In this document: piece after piece, positions 24,901-39,900 of the stretch
Layout of the letters: each line of letters begins with the position of its first letter
How positions within the stretch are numbered: position 1 is the first letter of the stretch
Assembly: GCA_003993805.1 (NCBI GenBank)
Contig: RSEF01000005.1
Location: forward strand, 36,963,475-37,027,474
Origin: Himantopus leucocephalus
Taxonomy: Eukaryota; Chordata; Aves; Charadriiformes; Recurvirostridae
Reading direction: 5' to 3'
DNA: 64,000 nt
The notes under the pieces: generated by a model
Database searches by the model: none
What the model was told of the DNA's origin: nothing
What the model saw: the letters and a program-made list of their open reading frames with translations, nothing else
Made by a program: the position numbers and the translations under genes

Positions 24901-27900
24901 CTAATTCCTAGAGAACCAATATAAGAAAAATACTGCCCTAATTAGCATCTTTGCTAGTAATCTTGGTTAGTTATCTAGTGAAGAAGCAGCTAAGTAGGCT
25001 CACCATATTGATCCATTTCTTTAGCTCGTGCTTATGTCGCATCAAAAAGAGTATTGAAAATCTTATGTTGCTGCTTACCTCTGATGTCCCCATTGTGGAT
25101 AGAAATAAAGGACCTGAAGTTTTAGGATTTTCAGTTTGTTTTTTTTCCCCAAAGAGCGGTAAGTTCACATTTCAAAGGTAATTGTCCAAAAACTTTTAAG
25201 AGAATGAGTGTACGTGTACCATTAATGTTTCAGTTTATGCTCAAAGTAGAGCAAATACATGCAACCAGTGAGTTTTCTTTACTGCAGGCAGTCTGTTTTG
25301 TTTGGTAGTCTTAGCCAAACAGTCATAAAGTTGCAAGAAGGTTGAGAATTTTATCTAGTTTGTGCTCCAAATAAGTTAACAACTGTAAATCTGTTATTAT
25401 AATTGAAAGTATCTTGTGTTTGGATTATTTGATTTTATTTAAAATTTCATCTTTAAACGAGTGTCGTGAACTAGTATCTTTTTTTTTTATGTTTTACAGT
25501 TTTACATGCCATCTGAATAAATTTGTCTTAAACAGATCGCCAGCTAAGATAATATGGGCATTGCCAAATTCAACAATAATATATTTACCTTAATAAGATG
25601 AATTTTCCAGATTTAAAGACAGTCCTTTCTTTGTTGAATGCCTTTTGTCTGGGAAAAATATTTTAAACTTAAAAACGTTAAATTTAGCTCCATGGAACGA
25701 GATACAAATGTAGTTAAAACACAAAAAGCAAGTGAATGTAATGGAAAGACTAGAAAAATTGTAGTGGTTTCTTTGCAATTGTTTTATCTGTTTAGAGAGG
25801 GTTAAGGAAACTAACGCAGATAGTCTTCACAGTGCTGTAGAACTGAAGTCACAGAAAGTGTCTGACATGCTGAATACCAAAACGCATCTGAAGTAAGGAC
25901 TTGGAAAAAGGCTGGTAGTTCGGTTCTTTTCAGACTTTGAACTAATGTAACATAAGCACTGATAATCACTTTTAACTTTTGGCTAAATACAGGATTAATC
26001 CCAGGTTTCACAGAAGCATCACTACCAAAATTTGGCTGTGACTACTCTTATAGCATGAGCTCAGAATAAATGTAGCTTGAAAGAAGCTCTGGGTCTTTTT
26101 TTTTTTTTTTTTTTTTTTTCTACTTCATACACCTTGTGTGTAGCCGTAGTCATTATGACAAACAACAGAAAGCATCCTTCTGTCCCTAAAAGTAACGACT
26201 GGTCATTTTTTGAGCACAGTTCATGGTAATTTACTTTATAAGCTGTAAGTACAAGCTTCCACAAAAGCTTTAAATTAAGTTGCTGTTCTGCAATTAACTG
26301 CTCTTCTCATTGAGTTCAGTAGATGGTAAATGAGAAATAGAAGTATTATATAAATAATACTGGGAAGCAAGTGGCTACCTGCATCACAATCTGATTGCCA
26401 AAGACTTTCAATATTAAAATATTCTTGTGACTTACCTCTTCTTTTGTTTTGTATTCTCATCTCCAGCTCTTTTTTGATGAACTTATAATACTCCGAAGGT
26501 GAAACATCCTAATATACTTAGGCTGGAGAATTACCTTTTCTTTTTTTTCTTTCTTTTTTCCTTTCTTTGTGGGTGTGTGAAATAACTTTTTAAAAATTCC
26601 ATTTCTTATTTGTGATTTCAGGAGTATTTTTTGTAGGATTCAAAAACATATGTAAACCAGACTTTTAAAGTTTTCATGTTTCTGTCATTACAACAACCAC
26701 TGCACTGGGTTAGAAGGTGCCATAGCAGTTGTGCGTGCCTCGGTGTTACCAGGCAAAGTTTCCTGAATCTCTTAAGCTGGTAAAAGCCCTGGTGACTCTT
26801 GCCTCACGCTGGCAGTATCATTGCAGTCTCCCAACGAGTGTGGTGTGGAGCTGAAACACTTCCAAAGCAACGAGATGGAGATCACTTTGCCGGTCTCGTC
26901 TCTGAGCCAATACATAGCTGAATGTGTCCAAACAGCAGGATTTAGTTAGTTACCGGATATTAAGGTTTTGTAACTTAAGTAGTTGTAACATTTGTTGTGA
27001 TGCTACATTTTAACGTTCAAATGCTCATAATGATCTGTGATGTAACAGAAGTTTTTTAAATAAGTTTTGGAATGCGTTTTTCTATCTTTAGATTGTAAAT
27101 TGATGATATGATGGTCGAGAAGTGCAAAGCTTGGCTGTTTGTGCAGATGTATTGCAATGCAGTCACTAATTGCATGGCCATGTGATGTCTTCCATAAAGG
27201 TTTTGCCTCATTAATTTTGTGCAGTCCCTGTGCCATCCTCCCTGGAAAAAGATTTTCACAACTTGCTCTACATGTGTCATTGTGTAATGAGAGACTTCTT
27301 TTCCAGTGTTAGCAAGATAATCTAATTATGAAGTCCTCCATCTTTGGTGTGAATGAATTATTGCAAGCCTTTGATCTGAGGTAGTTATTTCAGTACCGGC
27401 CCAAGTTTGCAGTTGCCAACTTTTCTCTGGGATGCTACCTTAATGTATTTGACTGAGAGACTTGAGGTTCAGCATAAATTTAGGATAATATTCACTTGAA
27501 CATTATTTTTTCCTATTACAGCATAACACTACGTATGATGGCATGTAGTTTTCAGCTGTGGCAAAACCACACTTGAAAACAAAGCTCCTCTTCCAGTTTA
27601 ATATTTGCATGTCAGACATCCCTTGCATTTTCACTTGCATTTTCACTTTTTAATGTGAGAATTATGTAAGTGTCAATTTTCTGAGAGTTAATAGAAGCAT
27701 ATTATAATGCAAGCATTAGTTATTTTTACTGATAATTTATTTTAAAATAAATTTTTAATAACAGTCTTGATAGCTAAAACTATATACCTTTTTAAAGAGG
27801 AAATAAATATTCTTTCATAGTGTTAAGATGTTAACCCTAACACTTACTCTTAAACAGAGTCGAAAGCTGGATGTGTATTTTGAATATGAGGAAAAAATAA

Positions 27901-30900
27901 TGAGCAAATCCACTCTGGATAAATCTCTTCTGGACATGATTTCTGACCCAGATGGTGAGTACTTTAAACTTGAACTTGGTATAAAATTTGTTAAGATATA
28001 CAATAAATCTGTACCTGCTGTGTCTTCAAGTTTGGTAAAAAGCTTATGTGCAAGCTGTACAAGACTTCTCAAGAAAACAGCTTTTTATTGATTTTTAGTA
28101 GCAGTCTAGAGAGTTTAGTGTTTTGGTTGAGTAATTTCCAAAATACTGGCAACTTTTGCAGCTCCACTAAAATCCTTTCCTAACTTCTTGTTTCTGAAGG
28201 TCAAAATATTTTAACTGCTGTGCTTCTCCAGTATTTCTTAGCATAGTATGGAATTGCGTGGTCTGATCAATACTGATTCTTTAAAATCCTACTGCATGTC
28301 TTAAAACACATACATACCTCACGAACAGAATGAAAAAGGACATTTCATAGAATTTGGTTAGATCAATGCTTGTAATGCAAGTAGTGCTCTCTTGTGTGAG
28401 GAAAAAGATGGATGGGAGAAGGTGGAGAGAAAGGAAGCAAGATGTAAACTGGCCAGTTCAATGAGAGACTCACCTGAAGTTTTGCATGTGGTGACCCAGC
28501 TGGGGCATGTCTGTTTTTATCATCTAAAAGCAATGCATCCCAGCTTCTGTTTCATATATGGTTCATACATAACAAAGCTGGGTGGTACTCAGATTCTCTA
28601 TTAGCAGGAGTCACTAGGGATCTTTCTGTAAAAGGTTGAGACCAGAATGGTTTCTCAGCTTTTCACAGCATCATAGCATCAACTCTTGTTCCAACCTGAG
28701 GTATGTCACAACCCTCTGATGGATTTCAATATGATCTGATAGCAGTTGGCTGGAACAAAATGACCTGCAGAGCAAGATTGTAAAACTTAAATTATGACCG
28801 CTGGCCCGTCTGCATATTGGCAAGTATATTGGCAAACCTTGAGCATGTAGAGACCCAGGGTTCCTGCTTTTTTCCCAGTATGCTGTTTAAGAAAATGTTT
28901 TGTTACTGCATGCTTATGTGTGTAGTCTTGTTGCTACATACTGGACATAAGGTCTGCTTGGAGTTTGTATAATGATTCGTATTTATAGAAAGAGTATATA
29001 TAAACCCTGCTGACTTTTTAGAAAAATCTTTTATTAGCATCTGTGCTATAGAATCAAAATGCAGTAAAAGAAATAGTACATGGTTGGTAGAAGTCTGAGC
29101 TAAAATTTTACAGTCTTGTATTGGATCAAGTCTAGAAACTAACAGACTTTCAGAAAATCTAATGTTGGGCATCATTCTGTAATTCAGTACAGACATTCAT
29201 TGTTAATATTAAGCTAATAAAAAATATGTATAATCTGTACTTTTATTAAGCATCAATACAAATTGGTCCTTTTCCATGTTCAGAATTAACTGTTCATGTG
29301 CTATTTTGATTTCAGCTCTTATGTTTGCGTGAACTTAGATATGAAAACAGAAATTATTATGCTTGCTAGTATTTCCTACTGGATCAATTACATTTTACCT
29401 GAATCCACATTTTCTATGTGTTTTTAGGTTGCAGTATAAAGCAAATTGTTCTCCAAGCCTGATGTAGCATATCAACATTTCTATTAGCAAAGCTCCTCGT
29501 TTTTATGCAAGAGAAAGATTAGATTTCCAACCTAGAGTTTTCCTTCATAAGCTAAGTATTCAGGTGTTCACAGTAGCACGTTAGCATTTCGTATGCATTG
29601 CCTAGGTTTAAGATAAGTTTATATAACAAAAGTATTTAAGTGAAATCACGGCAATTATTTCTGGGCATGCTATCTTGTAGAACTGACCGGCTTCCTATTG
29701 TGTGATTCACTGAGAAATACCAGCAGAAAACGTTTTGAAGGAGTAATGCTTCAAGTCTTCCAGTGCTTAGCAGTTTACTACTTGTTTGCATTATCTGTGG
29801 GGATACTTGTCTTGTGGACAATGACATCTGCAGAGCGCTTCACAAAAGCAGTTAGACTTGACCACTTAACAACTTCAGGCTTCACCCTCCCATTTCTTCC
29901 TATGTTGTACTAATCTACCACTCAGGGCTATTAGCTGCCTCCCAGTTCAGTGGATATTGTTATATCCTGAAGTAGTGATAAAACGGGAGTGACTGGTTTT
30001 GCTTTGCTCTAGTAGTTAATCAGTAGCCCTAAAGGCTGCCTGCTGGGTTTTGAGTGGAAAATAAAATTGTTCAGTTCTAGGTTTACCAAACAAAGTTTTC
30101 CTCAGAATGTTTAGTGCTCTGCCTCTCTATGCTGCCACAGACCGTAGCCCAGAAAAAAATAGTGAACATTTTACAGGCAACTGACCTGGGTCTTCTAGCT
30201 GTTTGTCACAGCTGTGGTTTACATCAGTTGTATGTCAAGAGTAGAGTGCTTTTGCCAAGCAAAGTGGTTTTCCTAAGATTTAGTAAAGTTTACACAATAT
30301 AATTGCAGATTTAAAAAAAAATAAAAAATTATCTTTTAGTAAGACAAAATATCACTTACGCTCATGTGTAAGTGAGACTGCTTACACTCCAGTAAGCACA
30401 AACCTTCTAGGAGTATTGTAGACATGGTAAATATTTAGGCCCAGCAAGGGAAATGCTGTGGAGTGCCAGCAGATTCCAGTTGAAACTGAAACTTAGTGAT
30501 CAGCAAAGTACTGAAATAGGCTATAAACTGGCAAGCTGGAAACCAAGTTTCCAAGTCAGTTACAGCAACCAAAGTCAGTTACACTGTATGTTTAGCATGT
30601 TTAAGTGCTTTTTTACCCAAGTGAATGTCTACCTTGAAAGCCGGCTTTTGGTTTAGGTAATACAAAGTTTCTTCAGTTCTTCATCTTCTGGCTTACTGGT
30701 ATTTGGTAAAGGTTAATAAAACTTATTTCCCAGAAAAAATTGTACCAAGTCATGAATGTTCATTATGACAGCACTTACTCTTAACTTCTGCCAAACTAAA
30801 TATGTGCTCACATATAAACAGAAGTTGCAAGTTAGATTAGATGATTCCCTGCTGACATGATCCACATTCCATAGTGGGGGGAAAAAAAACCCAAATTAAA

Positions 30901-33900
30901 AAAAACAGTAAAAGTTATCATTTTTCTTTCCCACAAGTACAAGAAAGTGCATTTTTATAAAATATTGTACTATATCTAAAGGTATCAAGCTTTTCTAATG
31001 AAGTATTGGATTACAAATTTGAAATGTTGGTTTTGAGAAGTGGTACATCTGAAATCTTCATGTGAAACTATGGTCTTTACTGGTAGTGATTCTCTTCTAG
31101 AAAGAAGTAGATGGCAAAATCTGCTCTTGTAGGTTATAGTCTAAGTAACACAGGGATGGCCACATCATCATTTTGATCTGGCAAAGATTAATCTTTATTG
31201 CCATTGATAATGCTTCTGAAGAGTTTGCAGCAGTGCTTTTCTCCAATGAATGGTGTGTCAAAAGGTGATTCAGGAGGTGAAATCCTTCCTGAAGGCAAAT
31301 TGGAAGTTCAGGATTTTTTTCCTGACCAAAAGTTCACATAGGTGCTTTTTCAGCCCTCAAGTGCTTCAGTATGGTCAACCATAGAGCTGCATAAACAAAT
31401 TGTAGAGCTAAAAAATAATGTGCTGTGGCTTTTACTTTTATGATTTTTCTTTAGTCTCCTCTTTCATGGAATCCCTGCTAATGCTTACAGTCCCCACATA
31501 GAATAAGGCATATTGCCACTACATAACTTATTTAATATGTTATTGGAAGAATAATATTTGCTACAAGCAAAAGGGGGAGGTGTAAGTAAACGTTCAGAAA
31601 CAGTGAGGCAGTTTAACCCAACTTGTAATATAATTGCTAAATGTCTTTCTGCCATTTTATACACTGAACAAGGCCGTGGTTATAGATAACAATTATTGTC
31701 ATAACTAAAGATCTGAATGTACATATACATTATTACTGAAGAGCAATTAACATAGCAGCGTAGTTACAATTGTAGTTTTTAATTTGTTTGGGTTTTTTTT
31801 TCACTGCAGCAGGAACTCCAGAAGACAAAATGAGATTATTTCTTATCTACTACATAAGTTCAGCACAGGCACCTTCAGAGGTATGTATGTTCTTTACAAC
31901 TTCCAACATCACATTCTACCACACAGGATTTTTCTGTGTCATTTCAGCGCTAAATAGGTATTTCTGCTTCTCTTTGAAGTGAAGTATGAAATGTCCAGGA
32001 AATAGTAAAAGTTTAAATAAATTTTGTAGTATTATCAGGGAATCTGCTCACAAAGCTTCAGCTACCATTTCAAAGGATATGGATGACTAGTACGAAGGAA
32101 GATTATATTTTGAAATATTTAGTTCAGAGTTTCTGCAAGAGACATTTTGGCATGCTTTCTATTATTCTGCTCCACTGCTCAACAGAAGGGGATAAAACAA
32201 AATGTTAATATGACTCTTTTCACTCTATCCTTGTATATTCAGGAATAATTGGGTCAGTTGACTAGCAGCTGAATAAAGGAGAAATGCTTCTTGTGCCAGT
32301 ATCTGAATAATTCAGGAAACAATTTCTTAATATTTCTTTTGAACTTATGATGATTAATTTCAAGGAAGATTTTTATTATACTGTAGAAATATTATGATAG
32401 AAAAAATATGTTGGGTTAGGCAAAGAGAAAGTATTCTTATAAATGTATATTAACTCCTCTTCATTTTTATTATTTGTTGTTGTGACATTTCACCAAAACC
32501 AGTATTCCGTCAGTTTTTTTAAAGATGCTGATATAAAAGGCTGTTCCGGTATCTGAAAGTGCACAGGATTTAATTCCACAAATACTGTTAAATTTAGTGA
32601 GACCTACTCATAGCAAATTGCATTTTAAGTTATATTTTCATACTTAGTAGGAGATGGGATTAAGACTCTTAATTACTTTTTAACTTTGGTTAATGCTGTA
32701 ACTTTACACTGCTTATTTAATATTTAGGTAAGAATATCTTGTCTTTTCACATAAAGAGAGCTAAGAGTGGTTTCAACCTTTTGCAATTTTCCACTTCATA
32801 ATTTCAGATTGATTTGGAGCAATATAAAAAAGCGTTGATGGATGCGGGTTGTAATCTTGCTCCTTTGAGCTACATAAAACAATGGAAGTAAGTAATTTCT
32901 TTTTTTCCTCCTACGTGAGGCTTTAACTGGGTAATTTTACAGAACTGAGCACTGTTATCAAAGAATTAGGTGTTACTTCTCATGCATTGTAAATTATCCT
33001 TAAACATTCATTCTGGCATAATTTTTTGCTGTCATTGCTATGCATACATGCAAATCTTATTTTAAAACTGAACTCCAGTAATTCCAGAACACTATTGAAC
33101 ATGACACATAGTAGTGTACTTAGTGATGCAAGAGAGAAGCAACTTACTGAATTAAATGAAAAGTTGTGCTAGTTCAGACTCCAGATTTTTTTTGGTTAAT
33201 GCCAAAGGGCCATGCTGCCTATCAGTTATTCTAGTTTTACATCGTATCAAAATAAAGTCTTTGTCTTTCAAGTATAAAATCTAATTTCTTTCAGTTCCTT
33301 AACTGTTGTATTTGTGGACAAGAAGGATGCATGTTATAAATAGTTACTTCCTGAAAGAGTTTGAGAAGCAGAAGTTTTTTCACTTTCATATGACCAGAGT
33401 GGAACATTCTACAGCAGTATGTGCCATGAGATAAGCATTTCATTTCTATCCCTGCTTTCACAGGGCTTTCACTAAGATGGCTTCAGCTCCAACCAGCTAT
33501 GGAAACACTACGCCGAAACCTTTGGGGTATGCTTTTGATTAATTTTCTGTAAGCCTTTGGGTTCTTTTAGCTTATTTAGTAGTACTGAAAGTGTGATTAG
33601 TGCTATACAGGGCCCAGAATAAAACTTTTTCCCTGTTGGTAAAAAGTTTTAAGTTGCAGACAATTACAAGCACTCATCTCCCCTTAACAGTGCATAGGAT
33701 TTACACGCAGGAAAATAAAAGGATTTGTGACTAAATCCACAAAGTAACTTAATATAGTGATATCTGCACCTGCACGTTAAATGCACAAGCTCTCATAGGA
33801 GAAGAATTCAGCACCAGGAAATGGATCTATGACAGCCGTCATTTTGAGCCTTATTTAGTCAATGGCAGAAGATAAGAACAGCCCTGTGTATTCAAAACTG

Positions 33901-36900
33901 GTTCTCTCCAGGGGTTAGAGACTGTCAGGGATGCAAGAACAAACTGCTTTTTCATTAGGATGTCCTGGACTGGGTGTCTGCCTGCTTGCTGAAAGGTGTA
34001 GTTAGTTATTTCAAGACATGAAAAGAAAAGATAATGACTGTGCTAAGGGTACAGATATCCCATACAGGATATGGGACTTGGGTCTTTCCATGCTTGAGAG
34101 GATTTGAATCCTCATTACCAACTTTACTTTCAGGGATGCACTGTCACTGTCATAAGAAAACTGTGGCGCAGTATGGTTAGAGAGAATTCCAGTGCTGTCT
34201 CACTTGGCAAAATTACTGGTTGGTTGGTTGGAGACACTGAGCATCTCTGTTAACTCTGGTGATTAGGACACCCACTTGAAAGGAGCACTCAAATCCTTGC
34301 ATTACTGAAGGTGTAAAACAAACGGTTCAATGGATTAAAGACTAGAACTCAAGACTCCTATTCATAGGTGAGAATCTAACTGCTAGGTTATACGTCTGTT
34401 CCCATACGCTTGGTTGCCGTGTGGTTTGAAGAATATATTTCATGACAAATTGAACGACTTGGTACTTATGTCTCATCAGCTTTAATGGAAATTGGATGTC
34501 AGCATAAAGCTTAGGAATGCAAATTAGAAAAAGGAGGTCTTACGCATCATCTTTATTTTGGTTTTCAGTCTGTTTTCACGTGTTATGAATACAGGATCAC
34601 AGTTTGTAATGGAAGGAGTGAAGAACTTGGTACTGAAGCAACAAGTAAGTTTAAAAATCAATATAGAAAAAAACCCTATCATATGAGCATTGTGAACTTT
34701 CAATACCTCTGTCATATTAATAAAATCAGTGGTACAATAAAAAAAAACAAACATCAGCTTCTGCTGGTGGATAGGTCTATCACTTTGTAGCTTTCAGTTT
34801 TTAGACAAGTAATGAATAATGTTCAGATTTTCTTTGAATACTTCCATTTGTAAGGAATTAGATTCCAGTATGTGTGATTAGGCTGATTTCGGTATTATAA
34901 AAAGAGCAGCCGTGGAATACTCAAAATAGACTCGACCTTCATAAATAAAAAAAAACCCCTCTGTGTCTTTACTTAGAACAGCATATATTAAATGCACCTA
35001 TTCCAGAGTGACTGAAAGGCTGGAAGTGTTCATTCTCTGTTCAGTTACAATTGAAGCATTGCTAGTTTTCCCACATAGGTAATGTAGAGCAACCATAATC
35101 TTGAAATGTGCTTGAAAATCAAAGTGTGTTTATAATGACATGACCGCCTTCAAATATTCACTTAACTTTAGAAAATATTTCTGAGCATAACTTGCGTGCA
35201 AATTTCAATGTACACCCCCCAAAAGAAAACAAACAACAACAATAAAAGACACTGGTGGCATAACTCATAGCTGAAATTTTGAATTGTGGTTCCCAGAAAT
35301 CTGCTTCCCTGTAGAGGATGTATGATTTTCTCTAATGCCCTTCCTTCAGATGGCAATAAATAAATATTTACAGTTAAAAAAAAATCTTAGTTCTGCAATA
35401 CTTTGACATCGACAATCCTAAGAAAAAGATAATTTTTCATATTATATTATATTCTTAGTGGAAGAACCAGAATTTAGTTTAGAAATACAGCATATCAGAA
35501 CTAAATGAAATGAAATCTCACCTCTAATTAAATGTGCATCTTTTTGACATAGGTGATCTTATCATAGTTGTTGTTTGTTTTGTCATCCTGTTATACACAT
35601 AATTTGTGTATGAAAAGTATCAGCTATCACATAAATTTTTTTAAAAATTGTTTCTGTGGCTTTGATAGGGTAGTCAATGAAATTAATCTGTGGGAAGTTC
35701 ACGATGACTAGATATGATAAGTTGTATTGCACAGTTACAAATCAGTGGTATGTCATGAAATACAGTTAAGGAAACTGTTTTAAATATGCAGCTTGCCTGT
35801 ATATTATATTTCATAGAGAGCTCTTCAGATAAACTGTTAGTTGTAACAATAGATAATAATTATATTCTGAATGAGACTTCCTATTCTTCTCGTGTTAAAC
35901 ATTTTGTCATTTCTTTTAACATGTGTGGTTTTAAAAAATTAGTATTATTTTTCACAAAATGGCTTGCTTTGTTTTGGATTCTGAGTAAGAAGCCACAACA
36001 CTGATATTTTCAGGATACTTTTTTTCTGGCTTTTAATTCCTTCTCCAGGTGTTTTGGGGTAGCCAAATAAAATGCTGTTCTTCCTCATATTTTTAAGCTT
36101 GACGTAGGTCTGTGATGTTTCTACTAAAGTTAACTTTTTATTTCTCATTTGGTCATTCAGGGGTTTACATTGTTTTTTTACTAAGTGTTTTTCAGTGTTA
36201 TTTGTGGATCATCCTTTGGAATGTGCTTTTTTAATATGTCCTGTCAACAAGACACATTTACAATTCCATTGCTATGTAAATTCTCCCTCAGTTTATTATA
36301 ACTAAAGTCGTTTTACTGTTTAATAATTAAGATCTGTTGTCCAAACTAACATTTCCCGCCTTAAATAAGGAAGTCACCTTGAATCTCACCTCAGTTTATG
36401 CCTTTCCAGTTCACCCAAACACTTGTTGCCAGGATTGCTTTTTTTACCCATTTGTTTCACAACATTAGTTCTTTTTCAGAATCACACCCTTAATTCTCAT
36501 CTTCAGCTTTAAAATTCTTACCTTAAACTGCAAATTACTTTTTTTAAGAAGAGTTCATTCATCATCACGTGTCTGCATGTATGGGTGATACCTAAATACA
36601 ACTCTGCTCTTATCTTTACATTTCTTCTGCGCTTTCTGTTTATCCCCTAGCTAGATGCTCCTCAGATGTTTGTGTTTTCTGTACAGAAAGGTAATTTAGG
36701 TGATGATAAAAATGCTCAACCTTTAAAAATATAAGAGGAAAATTGTTTAAAGTAGTTTTTCAAGTGCTTTGTAGACTAATCCATAAATAATAGTATGGCT
36801 GTGAATAATTCTTAGTAAGCATTTCAGCATTCCATTAATTTCACATTACGTTTTACAGAATCTACCAGTCACACGTATATTGGACAACCTGATGGAGATG

Positions 36901-39900
36901 AAGTCAAACCCTGTGAGTACAACTGCCTTCACGTGGGAAATGTGAATGAAATCTTGAGTCTGTGATATGTAATACGCCATGGCTGGTTTTTTTGTTTTCA
37001 CAATGATGCAGTTAAATTTAATCATGCATTAGCTCAAGGATAGAACCATTTTCATAACTATTTAATAAGATTTTTTGCATAAAAGTAGTTTCTAAACAAC
37101 AACAATTTATTGCATCTCATTCAAACTAGTGGTTTTGAGTTCTTTTTCTATTCTGAGCTTCTATTAGTCTTGTGCTATACTGAGTTTCTGTCGCTCCTAA
37201 ATTTCTAAAAGTTAAACTGTGGGCTGAAACTTTCTTTGCATCATGGTGATTTTATTTTTTTTTTAAGAGTGCAATTTCAGAACTGAAGTAGTTACAGAGA
37301 GATATGTTAGAGAAAATTTTGTTTCCCACATCTTTAAAGCTTTTCTGTTTAGAAGAAAATATTTTAGTACTCATGCAGTCTTTCAGTTTGCAAGCAGAGT
37401 TGGTTTTGTGCCAGGCAAGTCCTCTTTTCCCCTTGTTTCTGTGAAAACGTACTCAGACTTACGTAAGTTATAGACTTCTGAAATGCTTAAATGTTAGCTA
37501 GATAGTCAAGATATTTGCTAGAATTTACAGCTAAAAGTAGCCTTAAGTCTTTTTATACGTAGCGTATAGTCAAAGCAGTCTTTTTCCTTACTATGTATTT
37601 TGTTCCTTCAGAACTCTTACATACAATCATCCTGTGCACAAACTTGTTCTGAAAAAAATCACCTGTTAAGCTCATATAGAAAGCCTAGAAAGTATGTTTG
37701 CCACATCGTATCAGTCCTCCTGTTTTAATGACATCTGCGTCACACAGGAAGATACAATTGTAATATCTCACACTGGTTAGTAGATTTAAAACATTGTTCT
37801 TACTCCACTTTCACCTTCAGGTATTAATTAGATGTAGGGGGAGATAAGTCATGGTAAAATATGAAAATTACCAACATGCAGGTAATCCTGTCTTTTCTTA
37901 AACTGCAGTTCATAGATAATACATGTCATGATTGTTAGCACAAAATTTGCTTTTTCTTAACAAACAAAGAAATTGACACTGTTTTCAGTGGCAGTGGGTT
38001 GTTGCCCCTATTTGCAAGACTTGGGGAAAAATGTACAGGGCGAATTTTAGCTATTCAACCAGTAGAGGTCACTCAGAACACTTAATACAGAAAGGTGACA
38101 TTAAAAACTACAGATAACTTACAAGTAGGTGAAAAATGAAACCATTTTTTAAAAAATAAACACTAGCTTTCTCAGCCTACAAGTTTAGGAATTGATTTGG
38201 AAAAGTTTACAAGTCATATGGGGTTTTTTTGCTGACTTGTACTGTCATATTTCACTTAGCAGAAAACAGCCACGATCACTTTGATAATTTGGAGAAAACA
38301 TTGATCTTCTCACTTGAAAAAGCAGATATTGAGCCGGTCTGTCAGACAGTGGCTTCATGTTTCGCTGCCATGTAAGAGACTGGAAGTCATGGCCCAAAAG
38401 AGGGAGTCCTGCTTTTCAAGTCACAGGAGACCGGGCAAGCCCTAAAGAACGATTCTAACCTGTAGGAAAATTGACAGCAACTTTTTCAGTAAGTTTCAGC
38501 TAACAGAAGCAAGCCAGAGAATATTGTGGAATAGGTTTAGACTTGCTGTGCATTCAACAGAAGTGAAATTGTATCTGGAAAAGGACAACGTGTAGAAATA
38601 CACCACTGTGGCCTCCGTTCATCTTCTGTGTTTGAGGTCCTTTTCTATTTGCCCAAATAAAAAAGCTATTGCACTGCAGGCAAAATACAAAGGTAGGGGG
38701 GAAAAAAGCTTAAGAGTCTAATTTTTTTACAACAGTAAAAAAACTCCTTTATGGTTTATTGAATCTTAATAACCATAGGGGGCAGTGTATGACACGTACA
38801 TACAGGTAAAAGTTGTNTTCTAATTTTTTTACAACACAGTAAAAAAACTCCTTTATAGTTTATTGAATCTTAATAACCACAGGGGGCAGTGTATGACACA
38901 TACATACAGGTAAAAGTTGTAATGCAAAATTAGAACAGATTATTGAGAAGTCAAAAAATTATTACGATGAACATAAATAATTAAAATTATTTTCTAAATA
39001 TAAAATGCAACAATAAAGTAAATATGTGAAACGTCCAACTTGTACCACCAACATTCACAAATATTATTGTCAGTTGAAATTTTAAACCTATTCAGAATGA
39101 TACACTGTGCAAAACTCCGTAGGGTTGTCTGTAAATCGCGTTGCGTGTTACTTGTCCCTGCTGCTTCTTTTGCGTCATAGGGACAGCTACCAGGAAGGAC
39201 AAATGGGTCTACACCTGTGCTTTCCAAGTTTTTCAGAAGCAGGAACAGATAGAACAATTCAGGCAGTAATACCATCCTGTAATTTTTTTAATTTGTCTGG
39301 AGTATTTAACTATAGTTAACTTTTTCTTGAAATATTTCTTCAGAAATGTTCACTGATGACCTTAAAGCAATCCATTACTTGATTTTTTTAAATAGTACCA
39401 TTTATTGGTCAAAGCAATTTTTTAAGCAAGCGCTTTTGGGATTGTGTTTTCATACAGGAATGTTCTGTTCATAAGTCTAATAATGTAGTTGCTTTATTTT
39501 GGTATCACTAAATAGTGATTGATTAAAACCTTAAATGTTCCTAGCACACACACAAAAATCATACTGTCAGCTATACACAAATTTCAACCCGTAGATATGA
39601 AATTGACCACCACATACTATAGAATTATGGAGGTTAAGTATCTTCCACAAAATGGTTTGATTCTTGAGGAAGGGCAATCTTTGATAAGTAAACCTTTAAT
39701 ATTTTTGTGACAAAGTCCCAAAATTTGTCAATACAGTATGTACGTTTATATTGACTCAAGAGGTAGATAATCTTACTTGTGTTATATATGAATGGAACTG
39801 TATTTTGGTTAATTTCATCCTTTTCCGTGAGTACGGTATCTTTCAGGCTTAGGATATATTGTATGATTACCTTTCATGCATTACAATGAACAATTCTAAA

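Larger units (their letters stand above)
20758..27857 (+). other. SCFD1: SCFD1 intron 14 (about 7.1 kb, gapped)
   Basis: The longest intron. It holds poly-T tracts (20,995-21,014 and 26,096-26,119), a CR1 fragment cut by a 100-N gap, a pyrimidine tract near 26,537-26,570, a U4-like word near 26,809, and a 12-bp direct repeat at 27,622-27,645. No alternative exon is supported, but sequence is missing at the gap. Confidence 0.75.
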
